From Gallionella sp. (GTDB lineage: Bacteria; Pseudomonadota; Gammaproteobacteria; Burkholderiales; Gallionellaceae), in contig JAQTYN010000017.1 of NCBI GenBank assembly GCA_028688275.1, positions 1-59,081 of the forward strand: DNA of 59,081 bases, read 5' to 3'. Position 1 is the stretch's first letter, and every line of letters begins with the position of its first letter. Under the pieces are notes generated by a model. That model ran no database searches. It was given only the letters and a program-made list of their open reading frames with translations, and was not told the DNA's origin. Shown piece after piece: positions 15,367 through 24,162 of the stretch. The position numbers were made by a program, and so were the translations under genes.

Positions 15367-16353
15367 ATGGCTAAACGTATCTACACCCGAGACGCGCTGA
15401 CATTCGATCGCTATACGATCGACAGCACCGGCGCGTTCTTGGTGGGTGAGCTCGAGCGGCTCGACCCCACCATGCATGAGCCCTTGGTCGCCGTGACCTG
15501 GGGCCGCGATATCGATCTGCGTGAAGACGTCACGATCGCGGACGAAGTCTCGTCCTTCACCAACTCCAGCTTTGCGGCGCCTGGTGCGCTGTCGGCCGCC
15601 GGCAAGTCGTGGATCGGCAAGAACTCCAACGCTATCGTCGGCGTGCAGCTCGACCTGAGCAAGACCGCCTACCCCTTGACCCTTTGGGGCAAGGAGTTGG
15701 AGTTCACGATTCCTGAGCTCGAGTCGGCCATGCGTCTCGGTCGCCCCATCGATGCCCAGAAGCTGGATGCGCTGCGTCTGAGCCATCAGATGGACATTGA
15801 CGAGATGGTCTACACCGGGGATACGGACCTCGGGTACTTCGGTCTTGCCAATTCCCCGCTGGTCACCACGACCAACGCGGCAGCCGTCGGGACCGGAAGC
15901 GGGACCCAATGGACCACCAAGACCCCGCAGCAGATCCTCAACGACGTCAATACCCTGCTGACCGATGTCTGGACCTCGTCCGGCTGGGCGCTGATGCCGT
16001 CGAAGCTGCTGCTTCCGCCGGTGAACTACAGCTACCTGGTTTCGACAATCGTATCGACCGCGGGCAACATGTCGATCCTGCGCTTCCTGCGCGAGAATAA
16101 CCTGCTGACCACCTCGACCGGCCGTCAGCTGGACATTCAACCGGTCAAATGGCTGACCGGCGCTGGTGTGGGTGGGACCAACCGCATGGTGGCTTACACC
16201 CAGGACAAGGACCGGGTGCGGTATCCGATGACCCCGCTGCAGCGCACCCCGATCGAGTTCAAGTCGATCTACCAGATCACCACCTACTTCTGCCGCCTCG
16301 GCGTGGTCGAGTGGGTCTACCCGGAAACGGGCGGCTATATGGATGGAATATAA
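15367..16353 (+). CDS. Major capsid protein (DUF2184-like)
   Basis: ATG 15367 with CGGAGG upstream gives 328 residues. Segments such as LGKELEFTIPELESAMRLGRP, ALMPSKLLLPPVNYSYL and KDRVRYPMTPLQRTPIEFKSIYQ fit my memory of the DUF2184 capsid family, HK97 fold. It would form the icosahedral shell. A longer frame continues upstream of 15367 but overlaps the previous gene and lacks a good site. A homing-type HNH gene lies directly downstream. Confidence 0.88.
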   Translation: MAKRIYTRDALTFDRYTIDSTGAFLVGELERLDPTMHEPLVAVTWGRDIDLREDVTIADEVSSFTNSSFAAPGALSAAGKSWIGKNSNAIVGVQLDLSKTAYPLTLWGKELEFTIPELESAMRLGRPIDAQKLDALRLSHQMDIDEMVYTGDTDLGYFGLANSPLVTTTNAAAVGTGSGTQWTTKTPQQILNDVNTLLTDVWTSSGWALMPSKLLLPPVNYSYLVSTIVSTAGNMSILRFLRENNLLTTSTGRQLDIQPVKWLTGAGVGGTNRMVAYTQDKDRVRYPMTPLQRTPIEFKSIYQITTYFCRLGVVEWVYPETGGYMDGI

Positions 16354-16402
16354 ATTTAACTTACGGGCTAATGTATACAAAGATTTCTAAATAGTCTACA
16401 GT

Positions 16403-16429
16403 CGGTCTATTCTTCAGGAGAGTAGACCG
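16403..16429 (+). promoter_or_regulatory. Hairpin presenting the ribosome-binding site of the HNH gene
   Basis: CGGTCTA (16403-16409) and TAGACCG (16423-16429) are perfect arms. The 13-base loop holds AGGAG and the start codon follows at once. The stem borders both the ribosome-binding site and the ATG, so folding could tune translation of the endonuclease. Confidence 0.65.
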
Positions 16430-17260
16430 ATGCATAGCCTTCAAGCTAGTTCAGAAAAAATAGCTTACCTAAAGACGCTTCTTGAATACGAGCCGGAAAC
16501 TGGCATCTTTCGGTGGAAGGTCGAAACTAATTGCCACGGTGGAAAGATTCGCGTCGGTGATGTGGCGGGAACAAAGGGTGATGATCAAGGGAGATACGCC
16601 AAGATCGGCATCGATGGCCGGCCATACCGAGCCCATATCATAGCCTATTGGTTTATGACGGGGGAGTCAGTACCTGAGAATATGGACATAGACCATACAG
16701 ACCGAGACAAGCGGAATAATCGGTGGCACAATCTTCGGCTCGTGGACAGGAGCATAAACAACCACAACTCTGGACTTCACCAGAATAACAGGAGCGGCGT
16801 CAAAGGTGTCTCATGGAATTCGTCGCGTGGTGTTTGGTTTGCGGTGATGTCAGTTGGTGGCAAGCGAGTTCTTGGGAAAAATTTTCCGACGTTTGAAGAA
16901 GCCACGAAAGCCAGGTTGGATGCTGAGGAAAAATATCTAGGCGTTAGATCTTTCGCGCCGGCGGCCCCGAACGAATATGACAGGCCGGTAGCTGTGAAAA
17001 CTACTAGACCGTGGTCCGATCCAGACCTTCGATCTGAACAGTCGGCCAGACTAAAAGCATTTTTAGCAACGCCAGAGGGTAAAGTTGCTAGACAGAGACA
17101 AGCTAAAGAGGTTAACAATAGGCCGGGTGCCCGCGAAAAGATGTCGGCCATTTTAAGCAACACGATTTGGATTACGAACGGTAGCTCGAATACCCGAGTT
17201 CCAAAAACTAAAGTCTTGCCAGACGGTTGGCGTCTTGGGCGGACAAAGAAAGGGGACTAA
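16430..17260 (+). CDS. Free-standing HNH homing endonuclease with AP2 domain
   Basis: 276 residues. The HNH_3 core is at about 85-120 (DIDHTDRDKRNNRWHNLR), with intact His and Asn. An AP2-like DNA-binding domain follows at 123-172 (GVKGVSWNSSRGVWFAV). The C terminus has WITNG and PDGW, a motif I know from phage HNH proteins, next to charged helices. Such enzymes cut intron- or intein-less relatives and spread by repair. The gene is inserted between the capsid gene and the next head gene, looks more AT-rich than its neighbours, and is behind its own hairpin. Confidence 0.88.
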   Translation: MHSLQASSEKIAYLKTLLEYEPETGIFRWKVETNCHGGKIRVGDVAGTKGDDQGRYAKIGIDGRPYRAHIIAYWFMTGESVPENMDIDHTDRDKRNNRWHNLRLVDRSINNHNSGLHQNNRSGVKGVSWNSSRGVWFAVMSVGGKRVLGKNFPTFEEATKARLDAEEKYLGVRSFAPAAPNEYDRPVAVKTTRPWSDPDLRSEQSARLKAFLATPEGKVARQRQAKEVNNRPGAREKMSAILSNTIWITNGSSNTRVPKTKVLPDGWRLGRTKKGD

Positions 17261-17262
17261 CT

Positions 17263-17634
17263 ATGTCGCTTAAAGTAGCGAAGCCGTTTCGGTTTCGTCA
17301 CGCTGACAACAGCGTCCAGATGTTCAAGGTCGGCGACGAGGTGCCGGTTGAGCTCGAAGATCACTTCTTCGTAGTTCATCACTGCGAAAATCCCCCGTCT
17401 GTAAAGCATCCCAAGGGAAGTGCTGCCTACATCCGTGAGGTGCGCCAGCGTGTGGTGCAGGAAATGGCGGATGAAGCTGCGCCGGATGCCGAGGACACAA
17501 CCGAGAAAACTGGCGAAGCCGACGAAACGACCGAGGACACGGCCGAGGAAACCGGCGAAGCCGACGAAACGACCGAGGACGAGTCGACTGCCCAGACGAC
17601 GGGTCGCCGCGGTAAGAAGCGGGGTCGCTACTGA
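17263..17634 (+). CDS. Small head-region protein with acidic Thr/Glu repeats (STY1053-like, tentative)
   Basis: Residues 1-60 (FRFRHADNSVQMFKVGDEVPVELEDHFF) resemble the STY1053 family of small proteins found after capsid genes. Residues 80-115 are acidic repeats of TGEADETTED type, produced by a 30-base sequence at 17509-17538 repeated with one change at 17551-17580. The end is basic (GRRGKKRGRY). ATG 17263 is 2 bases after the HNH stop. Exact role unknown. Confidence 0.65.
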   Translation: MSLKVAKPFRFRHADNSVQMFKVGDEVPVELEDHFFVVHHCENPPSVKHPKGSAAYIREVRQRVVQEMADEAAPDAEDTTEKTGEADETTEDTAEETGEADETTEDESTAQTTGRRGKKRGRY

Positions 17635-17918
17635 TGGATCGCAAGGAAGCTGCCCAAAACTTCGCCAGCACGATCGCTGACGCCATCGAGGCATCTGGCA
17701 ACACCAAGCGTGAAGGCAAGCTGTATGATCAGGTAGCGTCGCTGGACGCCCTTCGTCGGGGCGCGACTGGCGATGAGCATGTCGGGTTTGCCAAGTTGGT
17801 CGGTGAGCTTGAGGCCAAGGGCGCATCGTCTGAAGCTGCACACAAGGAGGCAGCCTCGATTGGGTTTGCCAAATACGGCGTGCATGGCATGGAAGCTAAA
17901 GCGCATGGTGGTAAGTGA
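17634..17918 (+). CDS. Small hypothetical head-region protein (94 aa)
   Basis: ATG 17634 overlaps the previous stop by one base (TGATGG). The protein is helical with many Ala, Lys and Glu residues and a His/Gly-rich tail. No family recognised. Its place between capsid and head-completion genes suggests a minor structural or assembly protein. Confidence 0.65.
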   Translation: MDRKEAAQNFASTIADAIEASGNTKREGKLYDQVASLDALRRGATGDEHVGFAKLVGELEAKGASSEAAHKEAASIGFAKYGVHGMEAKAHGGK

Positions 17919-18285
17919 CTTCAGATCGACGCTAAAAGAGTTTAGCAACCCAGCCCAATACTCAGATGATGATATCAATCTGTGGATCGGGCTGGCGTCT
18001 GAAGCCATCAATGCGGCCTTGGTGGGAAACCGCCGCACGATTATGATGTGCTTCTATATCGCGCATCATCTAACGCTAGCGCGTCGGGATCAAGCAGCTG
18101 CAAATGCTGCCACGCCTGGCCAAGCGACTGGATTGATCAGCGGCAAGAGCGCGGGTGGCATCATGATCTCGTACAATAACTCGGCCACGACCAATGAGAA
18201 TGCTGGGCACTGGAACCTAACGACGTACGGCACGAGGTTCTACTCGCTGGCCCGAATGGCCGGTGCTGGTGGTGTTCAGCTGTAA
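17905..18285 (+). CDS. DUF4054-like head-completion protein
   Basis: ATG 17905 lies within the last codons of the previous gene. The 126 residues include FRSTLKEFSNPAQYSDDDINLWIGLASEAIN, MMCFYIAHHLTLARRD, GLISGKSAGGIMISYN and YGTRFYSLARMAGAGGVQL, all typical of DUF4054, a head-tail adaptor family that docks under the portal. Confidence 0.85.
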   Translation: MVVSDFRSTLKEFSNPAQYSDDDINLWIGLASEAINAALVGNRRTIMMCFYIAHHLTLARRDQAAANAATPGQATGLISGKSAGGIMISYNNSATTNENAGHWNLTTYGTRFYSLARMAGAGGVQL

Positions 18286-18797
18286 TGGCTAAAAGCATCA
18301 GCACGAAAGGCCGCCTTAAAGTTGTGACCCATAACGGTGGCGTGGACGGCCTGGGTAAGCGACTACGCCAAGCCGGTCGAAACCAACTGATGGTCGGCAT
18401 CCCTCAGAGCGAGGATCCAGCTCGGGATGACAGCGACGTTACGAATGCTGAGATTGGGTTGATCGAGGAATTTGGTGAGCCAAGCCTTAACATCCCAGCG
18501 CGACCCTCTTTGGTGCCTGGGGTTCAGAATGCCATGCCTCAAGTCCGAACGGTTTTAGGAGCATCGCTGAAGCGGTATGTTGAAGGGGATCCGACGGCTA
18601 TCCAAGATGGCTTGACCACTTCAGGCGTTCTCGCTGTAAGTAGCGTCAAGCGGAAGATCACTCAAGGCCCGTTCGTTCCGCTTGCACCTCGCACGTTAGC
18701 TGACCGTAAAGCTCGCGGAATCAAGGGGACTAAACCTCTGATCGCGACGGGTCAGTTTCGAAACGCTATTACGTTTATCTTAAGGAAGCTTCGCTGA
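18285..18797 (+). CDS. Neck/head-tail joining protein, HK97 gp10-like (putative)
   Basis: 170 residues, start overlapping the previous stop by one base (TAATGG). The pattern GIPQSEDPARDDSDVTNAEIG ... FGEPSLNIPARPSLVPG ... PLAPRTLADRKARG ... PLIATGQFRNAI is that of virion-morphogenesis and gp10-like neck proteins: 'EFG - IPARPF - PL - L-x-TG'. It would act between connector and tail terminator. Confidence 0.78.
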   Translation: MAKSISTKGRLKVVTHNGGVDGLGKRLRQAGRNQLMVGIPQSEDPARDDSDVTNAEIGLIEEFGEPSLNIPARPSLVPGVQNAMPQVRTVLGASLKRYVEGDPTAIQDGLTTSGVLAVSSVKRKITQGPFVPLAPRTLADRKARGIKGTKPLIATGQFRNAITFILRKLR

Positions 18798-19180
18798 TGC
18801 CGTTCTTTGACGTCTCAGATGTGCTTCTGGATCCGGACTTTGCGCAGCAGTTTACCGTTGAGCGGTTTCAACAAACTGTCGATGAAAACGGCCGCGCTGT
18901 TAATACGCCTGTCAAACTCACGCTGGTCGGTGTGATCGTCCCGCGGCCGGCGATCCTGGTTCAGGTGGAAGAGGGTCAGCGAGTCATCGCTAAGATCGAG
19001 GTCTACGTAGCATTCAGGTTAACGCCTGGGGTTGGAACTGTCCCCGCCGATGTGGTGGTCTACAATCAACGCTACTATCGAGTGGAGAGCGTGGACGATT
19101 TTACAGATTTTGGAAACGGCTTTAACCGCGTTACCTGCCTCGAGATCTCCAGATCCAACCAGCCTGGGATCTTAACATGA
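18797..19180 (+). CDS. Head-tail connector protein (putative, 127 aa)
   Basis: Starts at ATG 18797, overlapping the previous stop. The protein is a beta-rich fold (FTVERFQQTVDENGRAV, VVYNQRYYRVESVDDFTDFGNGFNRVTCLE) as in small head-tail joining proteins of the same gene order. No catalytic residues are expected. Called mainly from position. Confidence 0.65.
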   Translation: MPFFDVSDVLLDPDFAQQFTVERFQQTVDENGRAVNTPVKLTLVGVIVPRPAILVQVEEGQRVIAKIEVYVAFRLTPGVGTVPADVVVYNQRYYRVESVDDFTDFGNGFNRVTCLEISRSNQPGILT

Positions 19181-19761
19181 GCAACACCTCCACCCAGGCC
19201 GGGTATCTGACGCCTGTTGGCGCTCTCCCACTAGCCGACGACGCCCTTACCAACGCGGTCCAGGCCTTCGTCGCCAACGTGGCTGGTCTTCCACCCACCC
19301 TGGTTTTTCCGCGGTGGCAGGCGACCCTCCCGGTCATGCCGGAGGCGACTATAAATTGGTGCGCGGTTGGGCTGCTGGATTACCAGAACGATGGGCCACC
19401 GATTCAGCTCTTTGGACCGTCGGGCATGCAGGTGCAGCGTCAGGGTTCTAGCAACTGTCTCTGCTCCTTCTACGGCCCCAATGCGCAAGGGTTCGCTGAG
19501 ACCCTCTTCGATGGAGCTTCCCTTGGCCAAAACCGAGCGGTTCTTCAAGCCGCTGGCCTTGATATTCGGCGCGTCAGCGGTGTCGCTGCGCTGCCCCAGT
19601 TGCTCAATAGCAGCTGGCAAAAACGATATGACATCTCGTTGATCTTAGGTGTCTCGACCATTCGAGTCTACCAAATCGAAAGCCTCCTGCGGTCGCAAGG
19701 AACTATATCGACTTCCGCGGATCCATCTGTAGCTTCCTTTGACACGGAGAACTCACAATGA
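19177..19761 (+). CDS. Tail terminator/neck protein (putative, 194 aa)
   Basis: ATGA overlap with the previous gene. GPSGMQVQRQGSSNCLCSFYGPNAQGFAETL and QNRAVLQAAGLDIRRVSG fit the phage neck terminator (gp12-like) family that caps the tail next to the sheath gene in DUF3383 phages. The next gene is the sheath. Confidence 0.72.
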   Translation: MSNTSTQAGYLTPVGALPLADDALTNAVQAFVANVAGLPPTLVFPRWQATLPVMPEATINWCAVGLLDYQNDGPPIQLFGPSGMQVQRQGSSNCLCSFYGPNAQGFAETLFDGASLGQNRAVLQAAGLDIRRVSGVAALPQLLNSSWQKRYDISLILGVSTIRVYQIESLLRSQGTISTSADPSVASFDTENSQ

Positions 19762-20906
19762 GTGGCGGTATCACTCCCAACAACGGCCTTCCTCTTTCGC
19801 TTGTCGTCAACGCCACCACCAGCTTGACGCCGATCGGGGCGTCCACGCGAAACTTCGGAGCCGTGATGCTGGTTGGCACCACGGGCACGCCGCTCACCAC
19901 GAGCAGTCGGATTCGGATGTATTCCAACATCACCGAGGTGTTGGTTGACTTTCCGGCCGGCACGCCGGAGGCCGCGCGAGCCACGATCTTCTTCGACCAG
20001 GTCCCGCAGCCGAACCTTCTTTACATTGGGTATTGGGACAACGCCACCGAGACCTTGACGGTCGCGCTGGAGGCGTTGATGTTAGCTTCGACCAACTGGT
20101 ACATCGCCGAGGTGCTGGACGCCAACCTCACCACACCGTTGGTTGTAGCCGACGCTACGAGCGCGGCGCAGGCCATTTCGGCCGCCAACCCGAGCCGACT
20201 GCTGGTCTTTACATCCAACGACGCGTCGATCCTGACCTCGACCCAGACTGACATCGCGTATGCCATGTCGCAGGGTAAGTACTCCCGGGTGCTGACCAAC
20301 TACAATAGCACCGGAGTGGATACCGGCATTGCCATGATGGGCATCGCCGCGACCACCAACTTCAACGGCAGTAACACCACCCAGACGCTGATGTTCAAAT
20401 CGCCGGTGGGCGTGCCGGCGGAGGATCTGACCACACCTCAGAACGCCGCGCTTGCTGGCAAGAATGCCAATGCTGTGGTAACGTATAACAACGGGTCGAC
20501 GTTCTATCAGACCGGCGTCATGGCGGACGGGAACTTCTTCGATACCGTCCAAGGGGCGGATTGGTTGGCGAATGCCATCCAGATAGGCCAGCTGAATGCG
20601 TTGATCCAGAACCCCAAACTGCCTCAGACGGACAGCGGCGTTAACGCTCTAATCAGTGCTGTCACAGCGGTGCTGCATCAGGCCGTGACCAATGGGTATG
20701 TAGCACCTGGGATCTGGAACGGCCCTGCCTTTGGATCGATCGTGACCGGCCAGCAGCTTACCACCGGTTACTACATCTATGTGCAGCCGATCAACACGCA
20801 GACGGAAACAACTCGTCAGGAGCGCATTGCACCTCCGATGCAGATCGCTGTGAAGCTGGCGGGCGCAATTCAGAGCGTCAGCGTCCTCATCAATATCAAT
20901 CAGTAA
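19758..20906 (+). CDS. Tail sheath protein (DUF3383)
   Basis: 382 residues. The stretches ATIFFDQVPQPNLLYIGYW, NPSRLLVFTSNDASIL, TDIAYAMSQGKYSRVLTNYN and AALAGKNANAVVTYNNGSTFYQTGVMADG are typical of DUF3383, the sheath of this myovirus group. It would form the contractile outer tube. The C-terminal part (TTRQERIAPPMQIAVKLAGAIQSV) is the usual sheath closing segment. The start overlaps the terminator gene (ATGA). Confidence 0.9.
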   Translation: MSGGITPNNGLPLSLVVNATTSLTPIGASTRNFGAVMLVGTTGTPLTTSSRIRMYSNITEVLVDFPAGTPEAARATIFFDQVPQPNLLYIGYWDNATETLTVALEALMLASTNWYIAEVLDANLTTPLVVADATSAAQAISAANPSRLLVFTSNDASILTSTQTDIAYAMSQGKYSRVLTNYNSTGVDTGIAMMGIAATTNFNGSNTTQTLMFKSPVGVPAEDLTTPQNAALAGKNANAVVTYNNGSTFYQTGVMADGNFFDTVQGADWLANAIQIGQLNALIQNPKLPQTDSGVNALISAVTAVLHQAVTNGYVAPGIWNGPAFGSIVTGQQLTTGYYIYVQPINTQTETTRQERIAPPMQIAVKLAGAIQSVSVLININQ

Positions 20907-20918
20907 GGAGCTGACTCT

Positions 20919-21359
20919 ATGTCCACCTACTCATTTATGGACGTGCATGCCTCGATTACGGGGCCCGGTGGGACGTTTTCGTTGGGCTATGGTTCAGGTG
21001 TGGCGGAAGAAGGTATCACCGTTACGCGCGCTGAGAAGGACACGATGACCATCGGGGCCGACGGTACGCCGATGCACTCGTTGTCGGCCAACCAATCTGG
21101 CGAGTTGACAATTCGGTTCCTGAAAACGGCGCCGACCAATCAGCTGCTGATGGCGCTGTACGATCTTCAATCTGCCTCCTCGGCGCTTTGGGGGAGCAAC
21201 GTCGTCGTAATCACCAACACCGCCTCCGGTGACATCATTACCTGCACTAACGTTGCCTTTCGAAAGGCAGCCAACACGCCGTATGCTATCGAGGGCGGCA
21301 TGTACGAATGGGAGTTTAACGCCGGCAGGATTGCTAGCGTGCTCGGGAAGTACTCGTAA
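20919..21359 (+). CDS. Tail tube protein (DUF3277)
   Basis: 146 residues with AAGGAG upstream of ATG 20919. The opening STYSFMDVHASITGPGG and GYGSGVAEEGITVTRAEKDTMTIGADG are characteristic of DUF3277, the inner tail tube that always follows the DUF3383 sheath. It should be among the most abundant virion proteins. Confidence 0.9.
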   Translation: MSTYSFMDVHASITGPGGTFSLGYGSGVAEEGITVTRAEKDTMTIGADGTPMHSLSANQSGELTIRFLKTAPTNQLLMALYDLQSASSALWGSNVVVITNTASGDIITCTNVAFRKAANTPYAIEGGMYEWEFNAGRIASVLGKYS

Positions 21360-21844
21360 TGGCTGAGTTTGAGATCAACGGTCGGACCTTCAGGTCCACC
21401 AAGATGAATGTGTTTGAGCAGCTGCATGTGGCACGCAAGCTTCTGCCGCTGCTCGGGACCTTGATGGATCAATTCAACGAAGCCGACTTTAAGTCGGCTG
21501 AGTTGGACGCGCCTGAGCCGGTTGATGAGGTTGATGTGGCTGCGCCGTCGCCCGCCTCTCGCAAGACCATGGCCAAGGTGATTACGGCCATCGGGACCGC
21601 GCTCTCCAATCTGAGCCAGGAAGATACGGAGTCGGTGCTAGGTAGCTGCCTTTCGGTCGTGACGATCAGGCAGGCCAAGGACTCATGGGTCAAGATCTGG
21701 AACAAAGAGGCCAAGCGGCTTCAGTTTGAAGACCTGACGCTGATCGACCTGCTGTTGATCTCGCAAAAGGTCATCGAGGAGAACGTCGGTAATTTTTTTC
21801 CCGGCGCCGCCCCCAGTACCGCAAAACTCCGAGCCCGGTCTTAA
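21359..21844 (+). CDS. Tail assembly chaperone, short form
   Basis: 161 residues, ATG overlapping the tube stop by one base. N-terminal FEINGRTFRSTKMNVFEQLHVARKLLPLL is typical of tail chaperones found between tube and tape measure. Near the 3' end, AAT-TTT-TTT offers a T7 slippery run (21793-21799); the zero frame ends 14 codons later at 21842-21844. The short form would bind the tape measure in tail assembly. Confidence 0.82.
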   Translation: MAEFEINGRTFRSTKMNVFEQLHVARKLLPLLGTLMDQFNEADFKSAELDAPEPVDEVDVAAPSPASRKTMAKVITAIGTALSNLSQEDTESVLGSCLSVVTIRQAKDSWVKIWNKEAKRLQFEDLTLIDLLLISQKVIEENVGNFFPGAAPSTAKLRARS

Positions 21845-22044
21845 TCGACACGGTTTCCCTGGGTGACGGCTTAGACTACCTTTTGATCCCGGTTTCACAA
21901 GGCTATTGCAGGTATGAGTCTTTGCTAGACGGTACCTTGTCGCTGTATGATATTGCCCTGATGAATGACTTCATCGAGTTAACATCTGAAAATGAGGCTC
22001 GAGTTAACGAGTCGATGAAGTCAAAGCATAAGTCTCAAGGATAA
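21793..22044 (+). CDS. -1 frameshift extension of the tail assembly chaperone
   Basis: In the -1 frame a stop (21790-21792) lies just before the T7 run, and from there the frame is open to TAA 22042-22044, three bases before the tape measure start. The 80 or so residues include IDTVSLGDGLDYLLIPVSQ, CRYESLLDGTLSLYDIALM and NDFIELTSENEARVNES, protein-like sequence with no own start signal. The shift can only occur within the short overlap holding the T7 run, as in the lambda G-GT system. The long form would add a C-terminal arm to a small share of chaperone molecules. Confidence 0.85.
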   Translation, partial: FFSRRRPQYRKTPSPVLIDTVSLGDGLDYLLIPVSQGYCRYESLLDGTLSLYDIALMNDFIELTSENEARVNESMKSKHKSQG

Positions 22045-22047
22045 ACG

Positions 22048-24162
22048 ATGGCCGGCGATCCGATCAAAGAATTCCTTGTAGCTATTGGGTATGATTACCA
22101 GGTCCATGAGGAGCGCAAGGTCCTTCGCGGGATCTCGCATATTCATCACGGCTTGTTAAAGCTAGCTGAGATCGCTGAGCTGGCGTCTGCCACCTTTGTT
22201 TACGGTATGGCCAAGATGGCCGCGTCCATGGAGCAGCTTGCGCTGGTCTCGGCTCGGACCAACTCGCTGGTTACCAACATCCAGGCGACAGCCTTCGCAA
22301 CTGCGCAGCTGGGCGGTAACGCGGATCAGGCCCGGGCTTCGCTGGACAACTTGGCTAAGTTCATGCGGTCCTCGCCGGGCGCGCCAGGGTTGATCCAAAG
22401 CATCACTGGGATGCCGACGACCCAGGCGGATGGAAAGCCTGTTGCTGCCACGACGATCATGTCTGAGCTCATGACGTCGTTTAAGAAGATGCCGTTTTAT
22501 CGCGCTCAGGCGTATGCCAGTATGATCACTGGTATGGACCAAAATACGCTGATCGCCATGATGAACAACGGCGGAGCGTTCTCAAAGGAGTATAAGCAGA
22601 CCGCGTCGTCTATCGGGGTTACGCAGCAAGACTTTGAAAATGCGCGTAACTATATGATCCAATTTCGCAATTTGGAGATGACGATTGAGCTGCTAACTCA
22701 AAAAATCATCTCGGTGTTGGCCGGCCCTATGGCCGTCGCAGTCAACCAGTTCAGACTTATGCTGATCGGCAACTCGAAGTCGATCGTAAGCGGCCTCAAG
22801 CTTTTTGCTGAGTTGCTAGGGACCGTCGCGCTAACCTCAGTTGTGATGTTTACGCAGCTCATCAAGTTAGTGGCCGACCTTAGTCAGTGGTTTGAGGGAC
22901 TTAATAGTGGGACCAGGTCCTTCCTGGAAACTCTCGCATTGATTGGAGCAGCAATCTGGGCTTTTCAAGCTAAGCTTCTTATGTCGCCCTTTGGGTTGTT
23001 CATTGCTGGGCTGACTGCGATCCTGCTTTTAATGCAGGATTATGAGGTCTACACCGAGGGCGGTAAGAGCCTCATCGACTGGTCAAAATGGGAGCCGGAC
23101 CTCCGAAAGGTTTCCGCTTGGTTCAAGGATATTTTACAGGCGGTAGCTGAGTTTTCAAACCGCATTGGCGGTATCTCAGCGGTGATCCAAGGGGTAGCTG
23201 ATACGTTTACAGGCCTTGTAATCTATAAGGTCCTGATTAAACTTATCGGCACTACCAAAGCCGTCGTCAAATCTGTTGGTGTAATGCGAGGAGCATTTGC
23301 GGCGTTTGGCGATTTTTTAGGCGCCGACTGGCTCACGGCAATTCTGGTTCCGTTGACCATCATCTCCGCCCGATTGCTAGGGATTGTCGGCCTGATTGCC
23401 GTGGTAGCTGCTACAGCCGGCCCGATGGCGTTAAAAGATCTACCGGCAAAGTCCCCTCTTTGGAAGGGCGTTCCGGTCGACGAGCAGAAGAAGTATCCGA
23501 ACTCGCCGTATAACCAGGCCAGGGTTGCCCATACTGGTAATGGCTCATTGTGGAACCCAGCGAACTGGGCTCCCCGGTTTGACACCGTCTGGCGCCGCAC
23601 GAAGGCGGTCCAGGAGATGAAGCGCTTAGGTTACACAAAGGCTCAGCGAGCTGCGTTGATGTCTCAGATCGACACGGAGGATCCTGCGTACGATCCGAGT
23701 CAACGCGAGATTGGTGGAGGCCCTGGCCGCGGTCTATTTCAGTGGGGCACGGCACGTCAAGCTCAGTTCAAAAAGCTGTACGGTCACTCGGTAGCCCAGG
23801 GGACCGTGAAGGAACAGATCGACTTTATGAATTGGGAGCTTCACCACACGTACGCTAGTGTCGGGCGCGCGTTTGCCGCGGCTAAGAACAGGCCTGGAAA
23901 GGGTTCTGAGATCCTTACACGGGGGTACGAACTACCGGCCCACCCCAACCTGCAATCGTTGGTGAGGAAGATTGACGCTCAGCACATTTATGCTGGGATG
24001 ATGGGAATGGCGTCCGGTGGCCATAAGCAGATCACGGTAAAGACGGACGTCAATCTTCACGGCGTCCATAACCCTGAAGCTGCGAGTAAGGCAGTGACTA
24101 AAGCCCAAAAGTACGCAGCCCAGTTGGTGTCGCGTGATCTTTTGGGGTCTGGCAGCATGTAA
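22048..24162 (+). CDS. Tape measure protein with tail lysozyme domain
   Basis: 704 residues. Residues 30-220 are helical (tape measure), 240-470 contain several hydrophobic segments (TVALTSVVMFTQLIKLV, GLFIAGLTAILLLM, LVPLTIISARLLGIVGLI). Residues about 515-640 are a tail lysozyme-like domain: GYTKAQRAALMSQIDTE, then GRGLFQWGTARQAQF and LHHTYASVGRAF. It sets tail length and probably digests peptidoglycan locally at infection. The length predicts a short tail. Confidence 0.88.
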   Translation: MAGDPIKEFLVAIGYDYQVHEERKVLRGISHIHHGLLKLAEIAELASATFVYGMAKMAASMEQLALVSARTNSLVTNIQATAFATAQLGGNADQARASLDNLAKFMRSSPGAPGLIQSITGMPTTQADGKPVAATTIMSELMTSFKKMPFYRAQAYASMITGMDQNTLIAMMNNGGAFSKEYKQTASSIGVTQQDFENARNYMIQFRNLEMTIELLTQKIISVLAGPMAVAVNQFRLMLIGNSKSIVSGLKLFAELLGTVALTSVVMFTQLIKLVADLSQWFEGLNSGTRSFLETLALIGAAIWAFQAKLLMSPFGLFIAGLTAILLLMQDYEVYTEGGKSLIDWSKWEPDLRKVSAWFKDILQAVAEFSNRIGGISAVIQGVADTFTGLVIYKVLIKLIGTTKAVVKSVGVMRGAFAAFGDFLGADWLTAILVPLTIISARLLGIVGLIAVVAATAGPMALKDLPAKSPLWKGVPVDEQKKYPNSPYNQARVAHTGNGSLWNPANWAPRFDTVWRRTKAVQEMKRLGYTKAQRAALMSQIDTEDPAYDPSQREIGGGPGRGLFQWGTARQAQFKKLYGHSVAQGTVKEQIDFMNWELHHTYASVGRAFAAAKNRPGKGSEILTRGYELPAHPNLQSLVRKIDAQHIYAGMMGMASGGHKQITVKTDVNLHGVHNPEAASKAVTKAQKYAAQLVSRDLLGSGSM

